Positions 5,841 through 13,117 of a stretch of 20,495 nucleotides of DNA are shown here, in pieces. The DNA comes from DASQVO01 sp035640715. GTDB taxonomy: Bacteria > Actinomycetota > Actinomycetes > Streptosporangiales > Streptosporangiaceae. Position numbers and translations under genes: made by a program. The notes under the pieces were generated by a model, which had not been told where the DNA came from, did not search any database, and saw nothing but the letters and a program-made list of their open reading frames with translations. The stretch's first letter is position 1; each line of letters starts with the position of its first letter. Location: the NCBI GenBank assembly GCA_035640715.1, contig DASQVO010000255.1:1-20495 (forward strand), written 5' to 3'.

Positions 5841-7220
5841 TTATCGCCCGGCCGGCAGGTCCACGACGGCGGAGTAGATCTCGGAGTTCTGGCTCGCGCC
5901 GACCGCGCTTCCCCAGCTCATGGCCAGCCGGCCGCCGGGGAGCACTGACATCCCGAATGTGTCGCCCGGCCAGATCTGGCTGTTGCCGTACTGGCTGGAA
6001 ACCTGGACGGCCGGTCCGAGCCAGCCTCTGGTAATGGAGAACGGCCGCACGTACGTCGCGTATCCCTGCGCCGGCGCATTCGTCTGCCAGCCGACGTAGG
6101 CAATGCCGCGGCGCCCGCCGGCGACCTCCACGATGTGCGCCGCGTTGTCGCTGTCCGGTGTGACCCGGACCGGGTAGGACCACGTCCTGCCGCCGTTGAC
6201 GGAGTAGGTGAGCCAGCCGATGTCTCCGCTGGAGGTCTGCGTGTCCCAGGTGGCGTAGAGAACGCCGCCCGAGTCACGGGCCAGGTCACCGTCAATCCAC
6301 CAGGTGGGCAGGGCGATCGTGCCCTTGCCCGGCCACAGCGTGAGCGGATGGGCCGGCCAGTTGGTGCCGTTGGGAGACGAGGTGAAGACCTCGTAGCCGG
6401 GGTGCAGCGCGTATGTGCCCGGGCTGACGTCGTGGCCCCAGTAGAGGGAGTCCACGCGGCCATCCGGCTGGACGACCAGCGGGGCACTGTAACCGCCGTT
6501 GCGGGGGAAGCCGGGACCCATGGGAGTTATGGGTCCCCAGGTCTTGCCACCGTCCGCGGATTTCTGGATGACGGCGTTCACGTCACCCGCCGAATAGGCA
6601 CAGCTTCCGGTCGGGCTGCACAGGAACTTCATCTCAGCGCTGGAGGGGCCGTAGTCCCATGTGACGTAGACGTCACCGTTCCGGCCGGCCGCGATGAAGT
6701 CGCGGTCACCCCAGTTCCCGTTGACCGGGGGCGTGAGGTGGGAAACTTGCGGGAACGTCGCGCCGTGGTCAAAGGAGGCAGCGACGATCGGGTACATGTG
6801 GCTGCTGTCCTGGTGCATATAGGCGGCGTAGACCGTTCCGTTGGGCGCCACGGTGATGGCCGGATCCCAGCTGAAGCCGCCTGAGCCTGGCATGGTCACT
6901 GGCGCGCCGAAGGTCTTGCCGCCGTCGGTGGACCGGGCGAAGCCGATGCTGTTGCACCCGATCCACAGGTCGTACACGTAATTGGGCGGTGCCGTGGCCT
7001 CTTCGACCTCGGCGTTCTGGCCCGCGCAGCCGCTGCTGATGTCGGTCGGCGCACTGACGTGCGATCCTGGCGGGCTCTGTCGCACCGCCGCCCGTGCCCC
7101 GGCTGCTCCCGGTGTCCCGGCGACGGCGGGGAGGGCCGCCAGCCCAAGCGCCATGCATATTCCGGACAGGCAGGCCACGGCCTGCCCGGCATGCCGCCGC
7201 CATGCCTTTCTTCTCGTCAC
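5841..7220 (-). CDS. Secreted sialidase-like BNR/Asp-box repeat protein
   Basis: The product is 459 residues from GTG 7220. An in-frame TTG at 7253 is possible, but GAAAGG lies suitably upstream of 7220. The N-terminus is a signal peptide: basic RRKAWRRH, hydrophobic GICMALGLAALPAVA, then a likely cleavage region AVAGTPGAAGARA. The mature part carries repeated Asp-box motifs (S-x-D-x-G-x-T-F/W): STDGGKTF, SFDHGATF, SADGGKTW and SVNGGRTW, typical of six-bladed sialidase/neuraminidase beta-propellers. The sialidase Arg triad is not evident, so it may be an Asp-box propeller with another glycan or a binding role. It stands alone, with its own promoter at 7285-7313 and terminator at 5805-5831. 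Confidence 0.85.
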   Translation of the reverse strand: MTRRKAWRRHAGQAVACLSGICMALGLAALPAVAGTPGAAGARAAVRQSPPGSHVSAPTDISSGCAGQNAEVEEATAPPNYVYDLWIGCNSIGFARSTDGGKTFGAPVTMPGSGGFSWDPAITVAPNGTVYAAYMHQDSSHMYPIVAASFDHGATFPQVSHLTPPVNGNWGDRDFIAAGRNGDVYVTWDYGPSSAEMKFLCSPTGSCAYSAGDVNAVIQKSADGGKTWGPITPMGPGFPRNGGYSAPLVVQPDGRVDSLYWGHDVSPGTYALHPGYEVFTSSPNGTNWPAHPLTLWPGKGTIALPTWWIDGDLARDSGGVLYATWDTQTSSGDIGWLTYSVNGGRTWSYPVRVTPDSDNAAHIVEVAGGRRGIAYVGWQTNAPAQGYATYVRPFSITRGWLGPAVQVSSQYGNSQIWPGDTFGMSVLPGGRLAMSWGSAVGASQNSEIYSAVVDLPAGR

Positions 7221-7284
7221 TGCGCCCGACCGCCTTTCGTTATCGCGCCTCAAATGTCAAATAAGAGCAGAAGCAAACGTGACC

Positions 7285-7313
7285 AAACTACGATCCGGGC
7301 GTGAAACGGTCAA
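7285..7313 (-). promoter_or_regulatory. Promoter of the sialidase-like gene
   Basis: On the minus strand, TTGACC (7308-7313) and TAGTTT (7285-7290) are separated by exactly 17 bases and lie about 65 bp upstream of GTG 7220. This is a good match to a housekeeping sigma promoter. Confidence 0.6.
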
Positions 7314-7320
7314 GTGAAAT

Positions 7321-7340
7321 CCGCCAGGGTTGGCTGGCGG
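7321..7340 (-). terminator. Hairpin terminator of the decayed gene at 7341
   Basis: CCGCCAG (7321-7327) and CTGGCGG (7334-7340) form a perfect 7-bp stem with a 6-base loop. It directly follows the TGA (7341-7343) of a minus-strand reading frame, and an ATTTC stretch follows it on that strand. It also separates that relic from the promoter of the sialidase-like gene. Confidence 0.55.
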
Positions 7341-7657
7341 TCAGGCAGGGGTGAGCGCTTCGGTGACCGGCACGAAGGCATCGCCGTGAAACTGGTCCTC
7401 GGGCAGGCCAGCCTCACGGGTGAGCGTGGCGAGTGCGGCGGATGTTTCCGCGGCCGTCGCTACTGGGACCCCTCGTTGAGGTCGTAGGCTCCCCACGTGA
7501 TCGATCAACGACTTCAGGAACTCGGCATCGTTCTTCCCCCGGTGTTCCCTCCCGCAGGCAACTACCTTGGTTGCGTTGTTGCCGCGGTCCGCTGGCCAGC
7601 GTTGAACATGTCGGCCAGGCTAATTCGACGCGCGTTCCAGACATCCTCAATTCGGCA
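7341..7657 (-). pseudogene. Decayed gene, C-terminal part, family not recognised
   Basis: On the minus strand a frame ending at TGA 7341-7343 reads like real protein for about 80 codons: TKVVACGREHRGKNDAEFLK, then SLIDHVGSLRPQ, then AALATLTREAGLPEDQFHGD and FVPVTEALTPA. It is broken by a TAG near 7620. Just upstream another frame reads RRISLADMFNAGQRTAA, which suggests a frameshift near 7575-7600. No start codon or ribosome binding site fits. A hairpin terminator follows its stop at once. I could not identify the family; the amino-acid pattern and intact terminator are the reasons to call it a gene relic. Confidence 0.4.
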
Positions 7658-7961
7658 ATGCCGGGTGTCTCTCGGGCTTGAACCGCAGGAGACGCAGGCT
7701 GGTCAGGTGCCGGGGCCATGTAAGCGGCCAGGATGTAGTTCGGGTGGCGGTCAAGATTCTTGCGGGCGCTATCACGCCCCGGCCGGTTTCCCGCTCACGG
7801 CTACGCTGCTCCTGCAACCCGGTCAATTACGGCATCGGCAGCGGCAGTGTCCTGGCACGGGAGTGGCCCGGTTCGGCTGGCCGGTGGCTACACCGTCTCA
7901 TCAGTAGTTGCTCGGTAAGCCCTGCGGCGATGAGGGCCAGCCGCTGTCCGCTATCCGCGTT
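7658..7961. other. Non-coding or decayed stretch
   Basis: About 300 bp between the decayed gene and the acyl-CoA dehydrogenase stop. The open frames here have no family signature or ribosome binding sites. No terminator hairpin could be assigned to the operon that ends at 7962. Confidence 0.4.
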
Positions 7962-9167
7962 TCAGCCGATATAGGGCGATTTGCGCTTGAGTTCTTCCCG
8001 GGCGATGGACCGGCGGTGCACCGCGTCGGGGCCGTCCACGATCCGGAGCGCCCGGGCCCAGGCGTAGAAGTAGGCGAGGGGAGTGTCGTCGCTGATGCCG
8101 GCGGCGCCGAACACTTCAATCGCCCGGTCGATCACTTTTGTCGCCATGGCCGGCGCGGCCACCTTGATCGCCGAGATCTCGGTGCGGGCGCCCTTCGCCC
8201 CGTAGCGGTCGATCAGCCAGGCGGTTTTGTAGACATACAGCCGTGCTTGGTCGATATCGATCCGTGACTGCGCGATCATGTCGCGCACGGCGCCCTGCTC
8301 GGACAGATGCTCCCCGAAAGCTACCCGCGACTTGGCGCGGTCTACCATAAGGGCTAGTGCGCGTTCGGCCATGCCGATCGCCCGCATCGCATGATGGATG
8401 CGCCCGGGGCCGAGCCGTGCCTGCGCGATCATGAATCCGTCGCCCTCGCCGCCGATCAGGTTAGAGGCGGGTACGCGGACGTCGCGGAAGACGATCTCGG
8501 CGTGTCCGTGCTGGTCAGAGAAGCCGAAGAGCGGGAGGTCCCGCTCGATCGTCACGCCGGGCGTCTCGCGCGGGACCAGTATCATCGACTGCTGCCGGTG
8601 GGATTCGGCGAGCGGGTCCGTCTTGCCCATCACGATGAACACGGCGCACCGCTCGTCCAGCGCCCCGCTGGTCCACCACTTGTGCCCGTTGATGACGTAC
8701 TCGTCGCCGTCACGCTGGATCTGGGTGGTGATGTTGGTGGCGTCCGAGGATGCCACGTCCGGCTCGGTCATCGCGAAAGCCGATCGGATTTCCCCGTCGA
8801 GCAGCAGGCGCAGCCATTGGCCTTTCTGCTCTGGGGTGCCGAAGAGGTGCAGAAGTTCCATGTTGCCGGTGTCTGGTGCCTGACAGTTGATGGCTTCAGG
8901 TGCAATCACCGGCGACCATCCGGAGATTTCCGCGACGGCAGCATAATCGAGGTTGGACATGCCCGACTCGCTGGGCAGGAACAGGTTCCATAGGCCCCGT
9001 TTGCGGGCGGATTCCTTGAGTTCCTCCATCACGGGCGGATACGCGTGCGGGCCATGCTCACGCAGGTAGCGGGCGTATACCGGCTCGGCGGGGAAGACCT
9101 CCGCCCGCATAAAATCCCACATGCGCGCACATGTTTCCTCTGCTTCGCGGGAGAGTGCGAAATCCAT
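7962..9167 (-). CDS. Acyl-CoA dehydrogenase, ACAD10/ACAD11 type
   Basis: A flavoprotein of 401 residues, last gene of a four-gene operon. It begins MDFALSREAEETCARMWDFM and carries AFAMTEPDVASSDATNI (about 130-146, FAD and substrate contact), WWTSGALDERC, RVAFGEHLSEQGAVRD (about 281-296) and FGAAGISDDTPLAYFYAWAR. The C-terminal motif RIVDGPDAVHRRSIA (about 376-389) has Asp-Gly-Pro-Asp where classical medium-chain enzymes carry the catalytic Glu; this is the pattern I associate with the ACAD10/11 group. ATG 9167 has AGAAAGG 7 bases upstream. Its neighbour is an APH-fold kinase; in human ACAD10 and ACAD11 the two domains are fused in one protein. I infer that it acts on a phosphorylated hydroxyacyl-CoA. 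Confidence 0.93.
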   Translation of the reverse strand: MDFALSREAEETCARMWDFMRAEVFPAEPVYARYLREHGPHAYPPVMEELKESARKRGLWNLFLPSESGMSNLDYAAVAEISGWSPVIAPEAINCQAPDTGNMELLHLFGTPEQKGQWLRLLLDGEIRSAFAMTEPDVASSDATNITTQIQRDGDEYVINGHKWWTSGALDERCAVFIVMGKTDPLAESHRQQSMILVPRETPGVTIERDLPLFGFSDQHGHAEIVFRDVRVPASNLIGGEGDGFMIAQARLGPGRIHHAMRAIGMAERALALMVDRAKSRVAFGEHLSEQGAVRDMIAQSRIDIDQARLYVYKTAWLIDRYGAKGARTEISAIKVAAPAMATKVIDRAIEVFGAAGISDDTPLAYFYAWARALRIVDGPDAVHRRSIAREELKRKSPYIG

Positions 9168-9232
9168 TGCTCAGCCTTTCTGCTTTGTCCTGCGTCGCTG
9201 CCCGCCGGTTTTCCCCGCTGCCAGCCAGGTGC

Positions 9233-10306
9233 TCAGTCCTTCAGGGTGCGGCGCCCGCGTTCGACGAGGCCGGGCACCAGGGCGCCAATGCGGTCGAAGC
9301 CTTCGCCGACCGTTTCCCCGCGGGTGTGGCGGTAGTGGATGCCTTCGCAGATCACGGCGAGCTTGTAGTAGGCGAAGCCGAGATACCAGGGCAGCCTGGC
9401 GAGGCTGGCGCCGGTAGCGTCGGCGTAACGGGCGAGGAGCCGGGACCGGTCAGGGAAGCTGGGGTAGTCGGCGGGGGTAGTGGTGATGACGGTGTCCAGG
9501 CCGCCAAGGCCGTCCCAGAACATCACCATGGCGGCCAGGTCGGTGAGTGGGTCGCCCAGGGTGGCCATTTCCCAGTCCAGCACCGCGAGCACCCGCCCGG
9601 GTGCGCCGGTGGCCATGATGACATTGTCCAGCCGGTAGTCGCCGTGCACCAGCACGGCTGGGCCCTGCGGAGGGATGGAGGCGGCGAGCCGGCTGCCGAG
9701 CCCGTCGAGGCCGGTGACGGTCCGGGACCGGGACGCGGCCAGCTGGCGGGCCCACCGGTCCAGCTGGCGGGCGAGGTAGCCGTCGGGCCGTCCGAAGTCG
9801 GCGAGCCCGACCGCGGCTGGGTCGGTGGTGTGCAGTGCGACGAGGGCATCGACGAGCCCGTCTGCCAGACGGTTCGCGTCAGCTGCGGATACGGCGGTGA
9901 GCTGGGCGCCGGACCGGTAGATCACGCCCTCGACGTATTCCATGAGATAAAACGGCGCGCCGATCACCTCCGGGTCGCCGTAGTGAGCGACTGCGGCTGG
10001 CACCGGCACTGTCGAGGCGGCGAGCGCGGTCAGGATGCGGTACTCGCGGCTCATGTTGTGAGCTGTCGCCAGCACGTGGCCCAGCGGTGGCCGGCGCAGC
10101 ACCCAGCGGTGGGTGCCATCGGTGACGAGGTAGGTGAGGTTGGACCGGCCCCCAGCCAGGAGATGGCCGCGCAGCGGCCCGCCGATGGCGATTCCGGCGG
10201 CATGCAGGTGATTCCCGAGGGCGGCGAGGTCGAGCCCGGGCAGCGCGGCTGCCGGGGCGGTGCCGGAGCTGCCTGCTCCGGCACCGCCTGCCTGTGCATC
10301 ACTCAC
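9233..10306 (-). CDS. APH-family phosphotransferase (ACAD10/11 kinase-domain type)
   Basis: The product is 357 residues from GTG 10306, four bases after the stop of the synthetase gene; the frame extends upstream but would run into that gene. Kinase features: a glycine-containing loop GGRSNLTYLV (about 52-61), WVLRRPPLGHVLATAHNMSR with the nucleotide-binding region, LMEYVEGVIY in the hinge, catalytic VHGDYRLDNVIM (HGD-x4-N, 220-231) and metal-binding VLDWEMATLGDPLTDLA (242-258). These are the signatures of the bacterial and human ACAD10/11 kinase domain, not of aminoglycoside resistance enzymes. Known relatives such as LvaA phosphorylate the 4-hydroxyl of acyl-CoAs. It lies between an acyl-CoA synthetase and a dehydrogenase, matching that role. 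Annotation as antibiotic resistance would be wrong. Confidence 0.92.
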   Translation of the reverse strand: MSDAQAGGAGAGSSGTAPAAALPGLDLAALGNHLHAAGIAIGGPLRGHLLAGGRSNLTYLVTDGTHRWVLRRPPLGHVLATAHNMSREYRILTALAASTVPVPAAVAHYGDPEVIGAPFYLMEYVEGVIYRSGAQLTAVSAADANRLADGLVDALVALHTTDPAAVGLADFGRPDGYLARQLDRWARQLAASRSRTVTGLDGLGSRLAASIPPQGPAVLVHGDYRLDNVIMATGAPGRVLAVLDWEMATLGDPLTDLAAMVMFWDGLGGLDTVITTTPADYPSFPDRSRLLARYADATGASLARLPWYLGFAYYKLAVICEGIHYRHTRGETVGEGFDRIGALVPGLVERGRRTLKD

Positions 10307-10310
10307 TGGG

Positions 10311-11978
10311 TCAGGCGTGCTGCTGGTGCCGGGCGCGCAGTTCGCGGCGGAGCAGCTTGCCGGTAACGGTCTTCGGGATTTCGGTGAGGAACTCGACCTG
10401 CCGGGGGTACTTGTAGGCAGCCATGCGCTCTTTGCAGAACGCGATGAGCTCCTCCGCCGTGACCGACTTGCCCGGCCGCAGGCTGACATAGGCCATGACC
10501 GTCTCACCGCGGTACTCGTCGGGCACCCCGACGACGGCGGCCTCGCGGACCGCTTCGTGCTCGTAGAGCACGTCCTCGACCTCACGCGGCCAGACCTTGT
10601 AGCCGCTGACGTTGATCTGGTCTTTCTTGCGGTCGACGATGTAGAACCAGCCTGCCTGGTCCATGTACCCGACATCGCCGGTGTGCAGGGAACCGCCCGG
10701 CAGTGCCGCGGCGGTCTCCTCCGGCTTGTTCCAGTAGCCCGCTACCACCTGCGGGCCGGTGGTGACGAGTTCGCCGATTTCGCCCGGCGGCAGATCCTTG
10801 CCGTCGTCGCCGACGATCCGCACCACCGTGTTGTAGACCGGCACACCGACGGACAGGGCGCCGGAGGCCTGGTCCACGGGGGCCTCAGCACCCAGCGGTA
10901 CGGCATGCGAGGGCGAGGTCGTCTCGGTGAGGCCATAGATGTTGTGAATGTAGTGGCCGAACGTGGTCCCGAACGCCTTGACCGTGCTGGGCGGGATCGG
11001 CGCCCCGCCCGAGTACACCTTGCTAAGGCTGGCCAGGGCCTCCCGGCTGGCGTTGGGAGCGTTCATCAGCGCGATGAACACCGTGATCGACCCGACAGTA
11101 AACGTCGCCTGCTCGGCCTGGATGGTCTCAATCGTCAGCGCCGGGTCGAGCCGGTACATCAGGACCAGCGGGGCTCCGGCGAGCAGTGAGATCGCCACGT
11201 GCCCCACCAGGCCGGTGATGTGGAACAGCGGCGCCACGCCCAGAATGACGTCGTCCGGGCCGATGCCGATCCAGTCACGGTATGTCTGAGCATTGAAGAC
11301 GACATTGCGGTGCGTGGTCATCGCGCCCTTGGGCGGCCCGGTCGTCCCGGAGGTGTAGGTGAGGAACGCGACGTCGCCAGGTTGCAGGGTCACGGCCGGG
11401 GCCGCCTGGCCGGCGAACTGCTCCAGCAGGCCGGCCATGTCGGTCGTGCCCTCGCAATCGATGGATTCCACCCCGGCGAAGACACGCGGGTCGTTGCGCG
11501 TCTGGTATTCCAGTTCGCAGGTCGTGATGACCGTCTGCACGTCAGTGTTCGCCACCACCTTCGCAGCCACGTCCCGGTAGAGGCTCTGCAGGCAGACCAG
11601 CACCCTGGCGCCGGAATCGCGCAGCAGCAGTTCCAGCTCCCGCTCGCGGTTCATCGGGTTGACCGACACTGCGATACCGCCGGCCTTCCAGGTGCCGATC
11701 TGGGCGATGAGGAACTGCGGGACATTCTGCAGGTACACCGCCACCCGGTCACCCGGCGCGAAGCCGCTGTCCACGAGGCCCGCGGCGAAGGCATCGCTGT
11801 ATTGGTCGAGCTGGCGCCGGGTGATGCGGCCGTCGAAATACCGGATGGCGTCGCCGTCGGGGTCGCGCTGCACCGAGGCGCGGAACATCGCCAGCGCGTC
11901 GCCGAATTCGGGAGTGATCTCGGCTGGCTGGCCTTTACCGTAGAGCGCCAGCCATGGCTTGTCGTCGTAGATACTCAT
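10311..11978 (-). CDS. AMP-forming acyl-CoA synthetase (fatty-acid/short-chain CoA ligase)
   Basis: The product is 555 residues from ATG 11978, four bases after the stop of the cyclase gene. All ANL superfamily motifs are present: YTSGTTGPPKG (208-218, ATP phosphate loop), YGLTETTS (348-355), HTGD (Asp434, ribose contact), DRKKDQINVSGYKVWPREVE (449-468, hinge and CoA side) and PKTVTGKLLRREL with the adenylation Lys541. It would activate a carboxylic acid to its CoA thioester. The acid cannot be read from the sequence; the neighbours suggest a hydroxyacid. Tight 4-bp spacing on both sides shows cotranscription and probably coupled translation. Confidence 0.94.
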   Translation of the reverse strand: MSIYDDKPWLALYGKGQPAEITPEFGDALAMFRASVQRDPDGDAIRYFDGRITRRQLDQYSDAFAAGLVDSGFAPGDRVAVYLQNVPQFLIAQIGTWKAGGIAVSVNPMNRERELELLLRDSGARVLVCLQSLYRDVAAKVVANTDVQTVITTCELEYQTRNDPRVFAGVESIDCEGTTDMAGLLEQFAGQAAPAVTLQPGDVAFLTYTSGTTGPPKGAMTTHRNVVFNAQTYRDWIGIGPDDVILGVAPLFHITGLVGHVAISLLAGAPLVLMYRLDPALTIETIQAEQATFTVGSITVFIALMNAPNASREALASLSKVYSGGAPIPPSTVKAFGTTFGHYIHNIYGLTETTSPSHAVPLGAEAPVDQASGALSVGVPVYNTVVRIVGDDGKDLPPGEIGELVTTGPQVVAGYWNKPEETAAALPGGSLHTGDVGYMDQAGWFYIVDRKKDQINVSGYKVWPREVEDVLYEHEAVREAAVVGVPDEYRGETVMAYVSLRPGKSVTAEELIAFCKERMAAYKYPRQVEFLTEIPKTVTGKLLRRELRARHQQHA

Positions 11979-11982
11979 GGCG

Positions 11983-12951
11983 TCAGCGGATCGCGATGGG
12001 GTTGACGGGGGCACCAGTCCCGCCGACGACCTTCAGCGGCGCTGCGACATAAAGAAAAGTCCAGCGCCCGTCCGCTGCGCAGGCGGCGGCCAGGTCATCG
12101 AGCCACGCGATCTCGGTCAGGGCCACGCCGAGGTTGCGCATGAGCGCACAGTGCAGCGGCAGTGCCACGCCGGTGGCCGGTTCGTAGGTGACCTCGTTGG
12201 CGATGGTGTCGGTCACGAGGTTGGGGATCTCGCGGCTCTGGAACCATTCGATAAGCTCACGAGAGTAGGTCAGGCCGGGCTCGCAGAACCCGTCGTAGAA
12301 CTTCTCCTTGTCGTTGAGCTCATACCAGTACTTCATGAAGCCGGTCCGGATGCACAAGATGTCGTGCGGCTCTATGGCCACGCCCTGCGCCGCCGCAGCG
12401 GCCTCAAGATCGTTGTGGTCGAACGTCTCGCCCTTGTCCAGCCAGTCCTTGCCGCGGTGGCGGGCCATGTCGATGAGCACACCGCGCCCGACGATCCCCT
12501 TCTCGGCGATCGGCAGCACCGATGCCTTCTCCATCGACCCTACGGTGTTGCGGGCGTCATACCCGTTCCACAGCTTGCCGTCGTACCAGACATGGCCCAG
12601 CGCGTCGTACTGAGTGGACCCCTGCAGGAAAATGGTCGCGGTGTCATCCGCGTAGTGCAGCCCGCCAGGGAACGCCGGTGCCCCTTCCTTGTCCCAGCTG
12701 CCCTCGTCGAGGACGTTCTGGCGCTGGATTCCGGATCGCCCCGGCCACAGGGGGTCACCAGGGCTCTCTTTGCGGCCCATGGGGATCTGCAGGGTGAACA
12801 CGTCGCCGCTCCTGATGTACTGCGCGCCGCGCAGGACCTCCTTGGCGTCAAGGTAGTTCAGGCAGCCGAGTTCATCGTCGGGACCCCACTTTCCCCAGTT
12901 GGTCGGGGCGTCCTTCCCGAGCAGGTCGGCCATGGCAGGGGAATCAGACAT
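11983..12951 (-). CDS. Cyclase-family metal-dependent hydrolase (kynurenine-formamidase-like fold)
   Basis: First gene of the operon. I choose ATG 12951 because GGAAGGAG (12958-12965) is best spaced to it; ATG 12954 directly before is nearly as good. The 322-residue product contains WGKWGPDDELGCLNYLD, FPGGLHYADDTATIFLQ, GSTQYDALGHVWYDGKLWNG and DTIANEVTY, typical of the larger actinobacterial 'cyclase family'. The classical metal motif H-x-G-T-H-x-D-x-P-x-H appears as Q110-G-S-T-Q114-Y-D116-A-L-G-H120, so the first two histidines are glutamines. Family members open amide, lactone or related bonds. I infer that it opens a ring or ester to give the acid used by the synthetase. Confidence 0.88.
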   Translation of the reverse strand: MSDSPAMADLLGKDAPTNWGKWGPDDELGCLNYLDAKEVLRGAQYIRSGDVFTLQIPMGRKESPGDPLWPGRSGIQRQNVLDEGSWDKEGAPAFPGGLHYADDTATIFLQGSTQYDALGHVWYDGKLWNGYDARNTVGSMEKASVLPIAEKGIVGRGVLIDMARHRGKDWLDKGETFDHNDLEAAAAAQGVAIEPHDILCIRTGFMKYWYELNDKEKFYDGFCEPGLTYSRELIEWFQSREIPNLVTDTIANEVTYEPATGVALPLHCALMRNLGVALTEIAWLDDLAAACAADGRWTFLYVAAPLKVVGGTGAPVNPIAIR

Positions 12952-13017
12952 CATCGTCTCCTTCCATCCGTGAACAGAGCCTCTGAGCGCCCGAGCGCTC
13001 GCACGGTAATTGTTTAG

Positions 13018-13046
13018 AAGATGATGCTTCGCCCGCAAGTTGTCAA
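13018..13046 (-). promoter_or_regulatory. Promoter of the cyclase-synthetase-kinase-dehydrogenase operon
   Basis: On the minus strand, TTGACA (13041-13046, perfect -35) is followed after 17 bases by CATCTT (13018-13023, weak -10). A GTTTAGAA half-site (13012-13019) overlaps the -10, a good position for repression by the divergent regulator. Confidence 0.6.
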
Positions 13047-13063
13047 GAGTATCGCGTTGCCGG

Positions 13064-13090
13064 TTAGACATCGATACGATCGTTTAGAAT
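13064..13090 (+). promoter_or_regulatory. Probable promoter of the XRE-TetR regulator
   Basis: TAGAAT (13085-13090) is a fair -10 lying inside the palindrome; TTAGAC (13064-13069) is a possible -35 with a short 15-base spacer. The assignment is tentative. Confidence 0.35.
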
Positions 13091-13098
13091 TTCCAAAC
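13082..13098. promoter_or_regulatory. 17-bp palindromic operator candidate
   Basis: GTTTAGAATTTCCAAAC matches its own reverse complement at all positions except the centre and one symmetric pair. It ends 19 bp before the regulator start, and its left half GTTTAGAA recurs at 13012-13019 over the divergent operon promoter. This size and position fit a TetR-type dimer site, so the regulator probably controls both directions. Confidence 0.7.
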
Positions 13099-13117
13099 AC
13101 CGGTATAGGAAGTGCAG

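Noticed and set aside
9233..10306. Aminoglycoside resistance gene
   Set aside because: The HGD and DWE motifs are shared by the whole APH fold; the operon context and WVLRRPP/DWEMATLGDPL pattern point to the ACAD10/11 kinase group.
9131..10366. 411-codon plus-strand open frame over the kinase gene
   Set aside because: Antisense shadow, Gly/Val/Glu-rich, caused by high GC at third codon positions of the real gene.
10307..10675. Upstream extension of the kinase reading frame
   Set aside because: It overlaps the C-terminal part of the synthetase gene in another frame; the family N-terminus and the 4-bp gap support GTG 10306 as the start.
10260..11189. 309-codon plus-strand open frame over the acyl-CoA synthetase gene
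   Set aside because: Antisense shadow of a gene with all synthetase motifs; no ribosome binding site or family signature.
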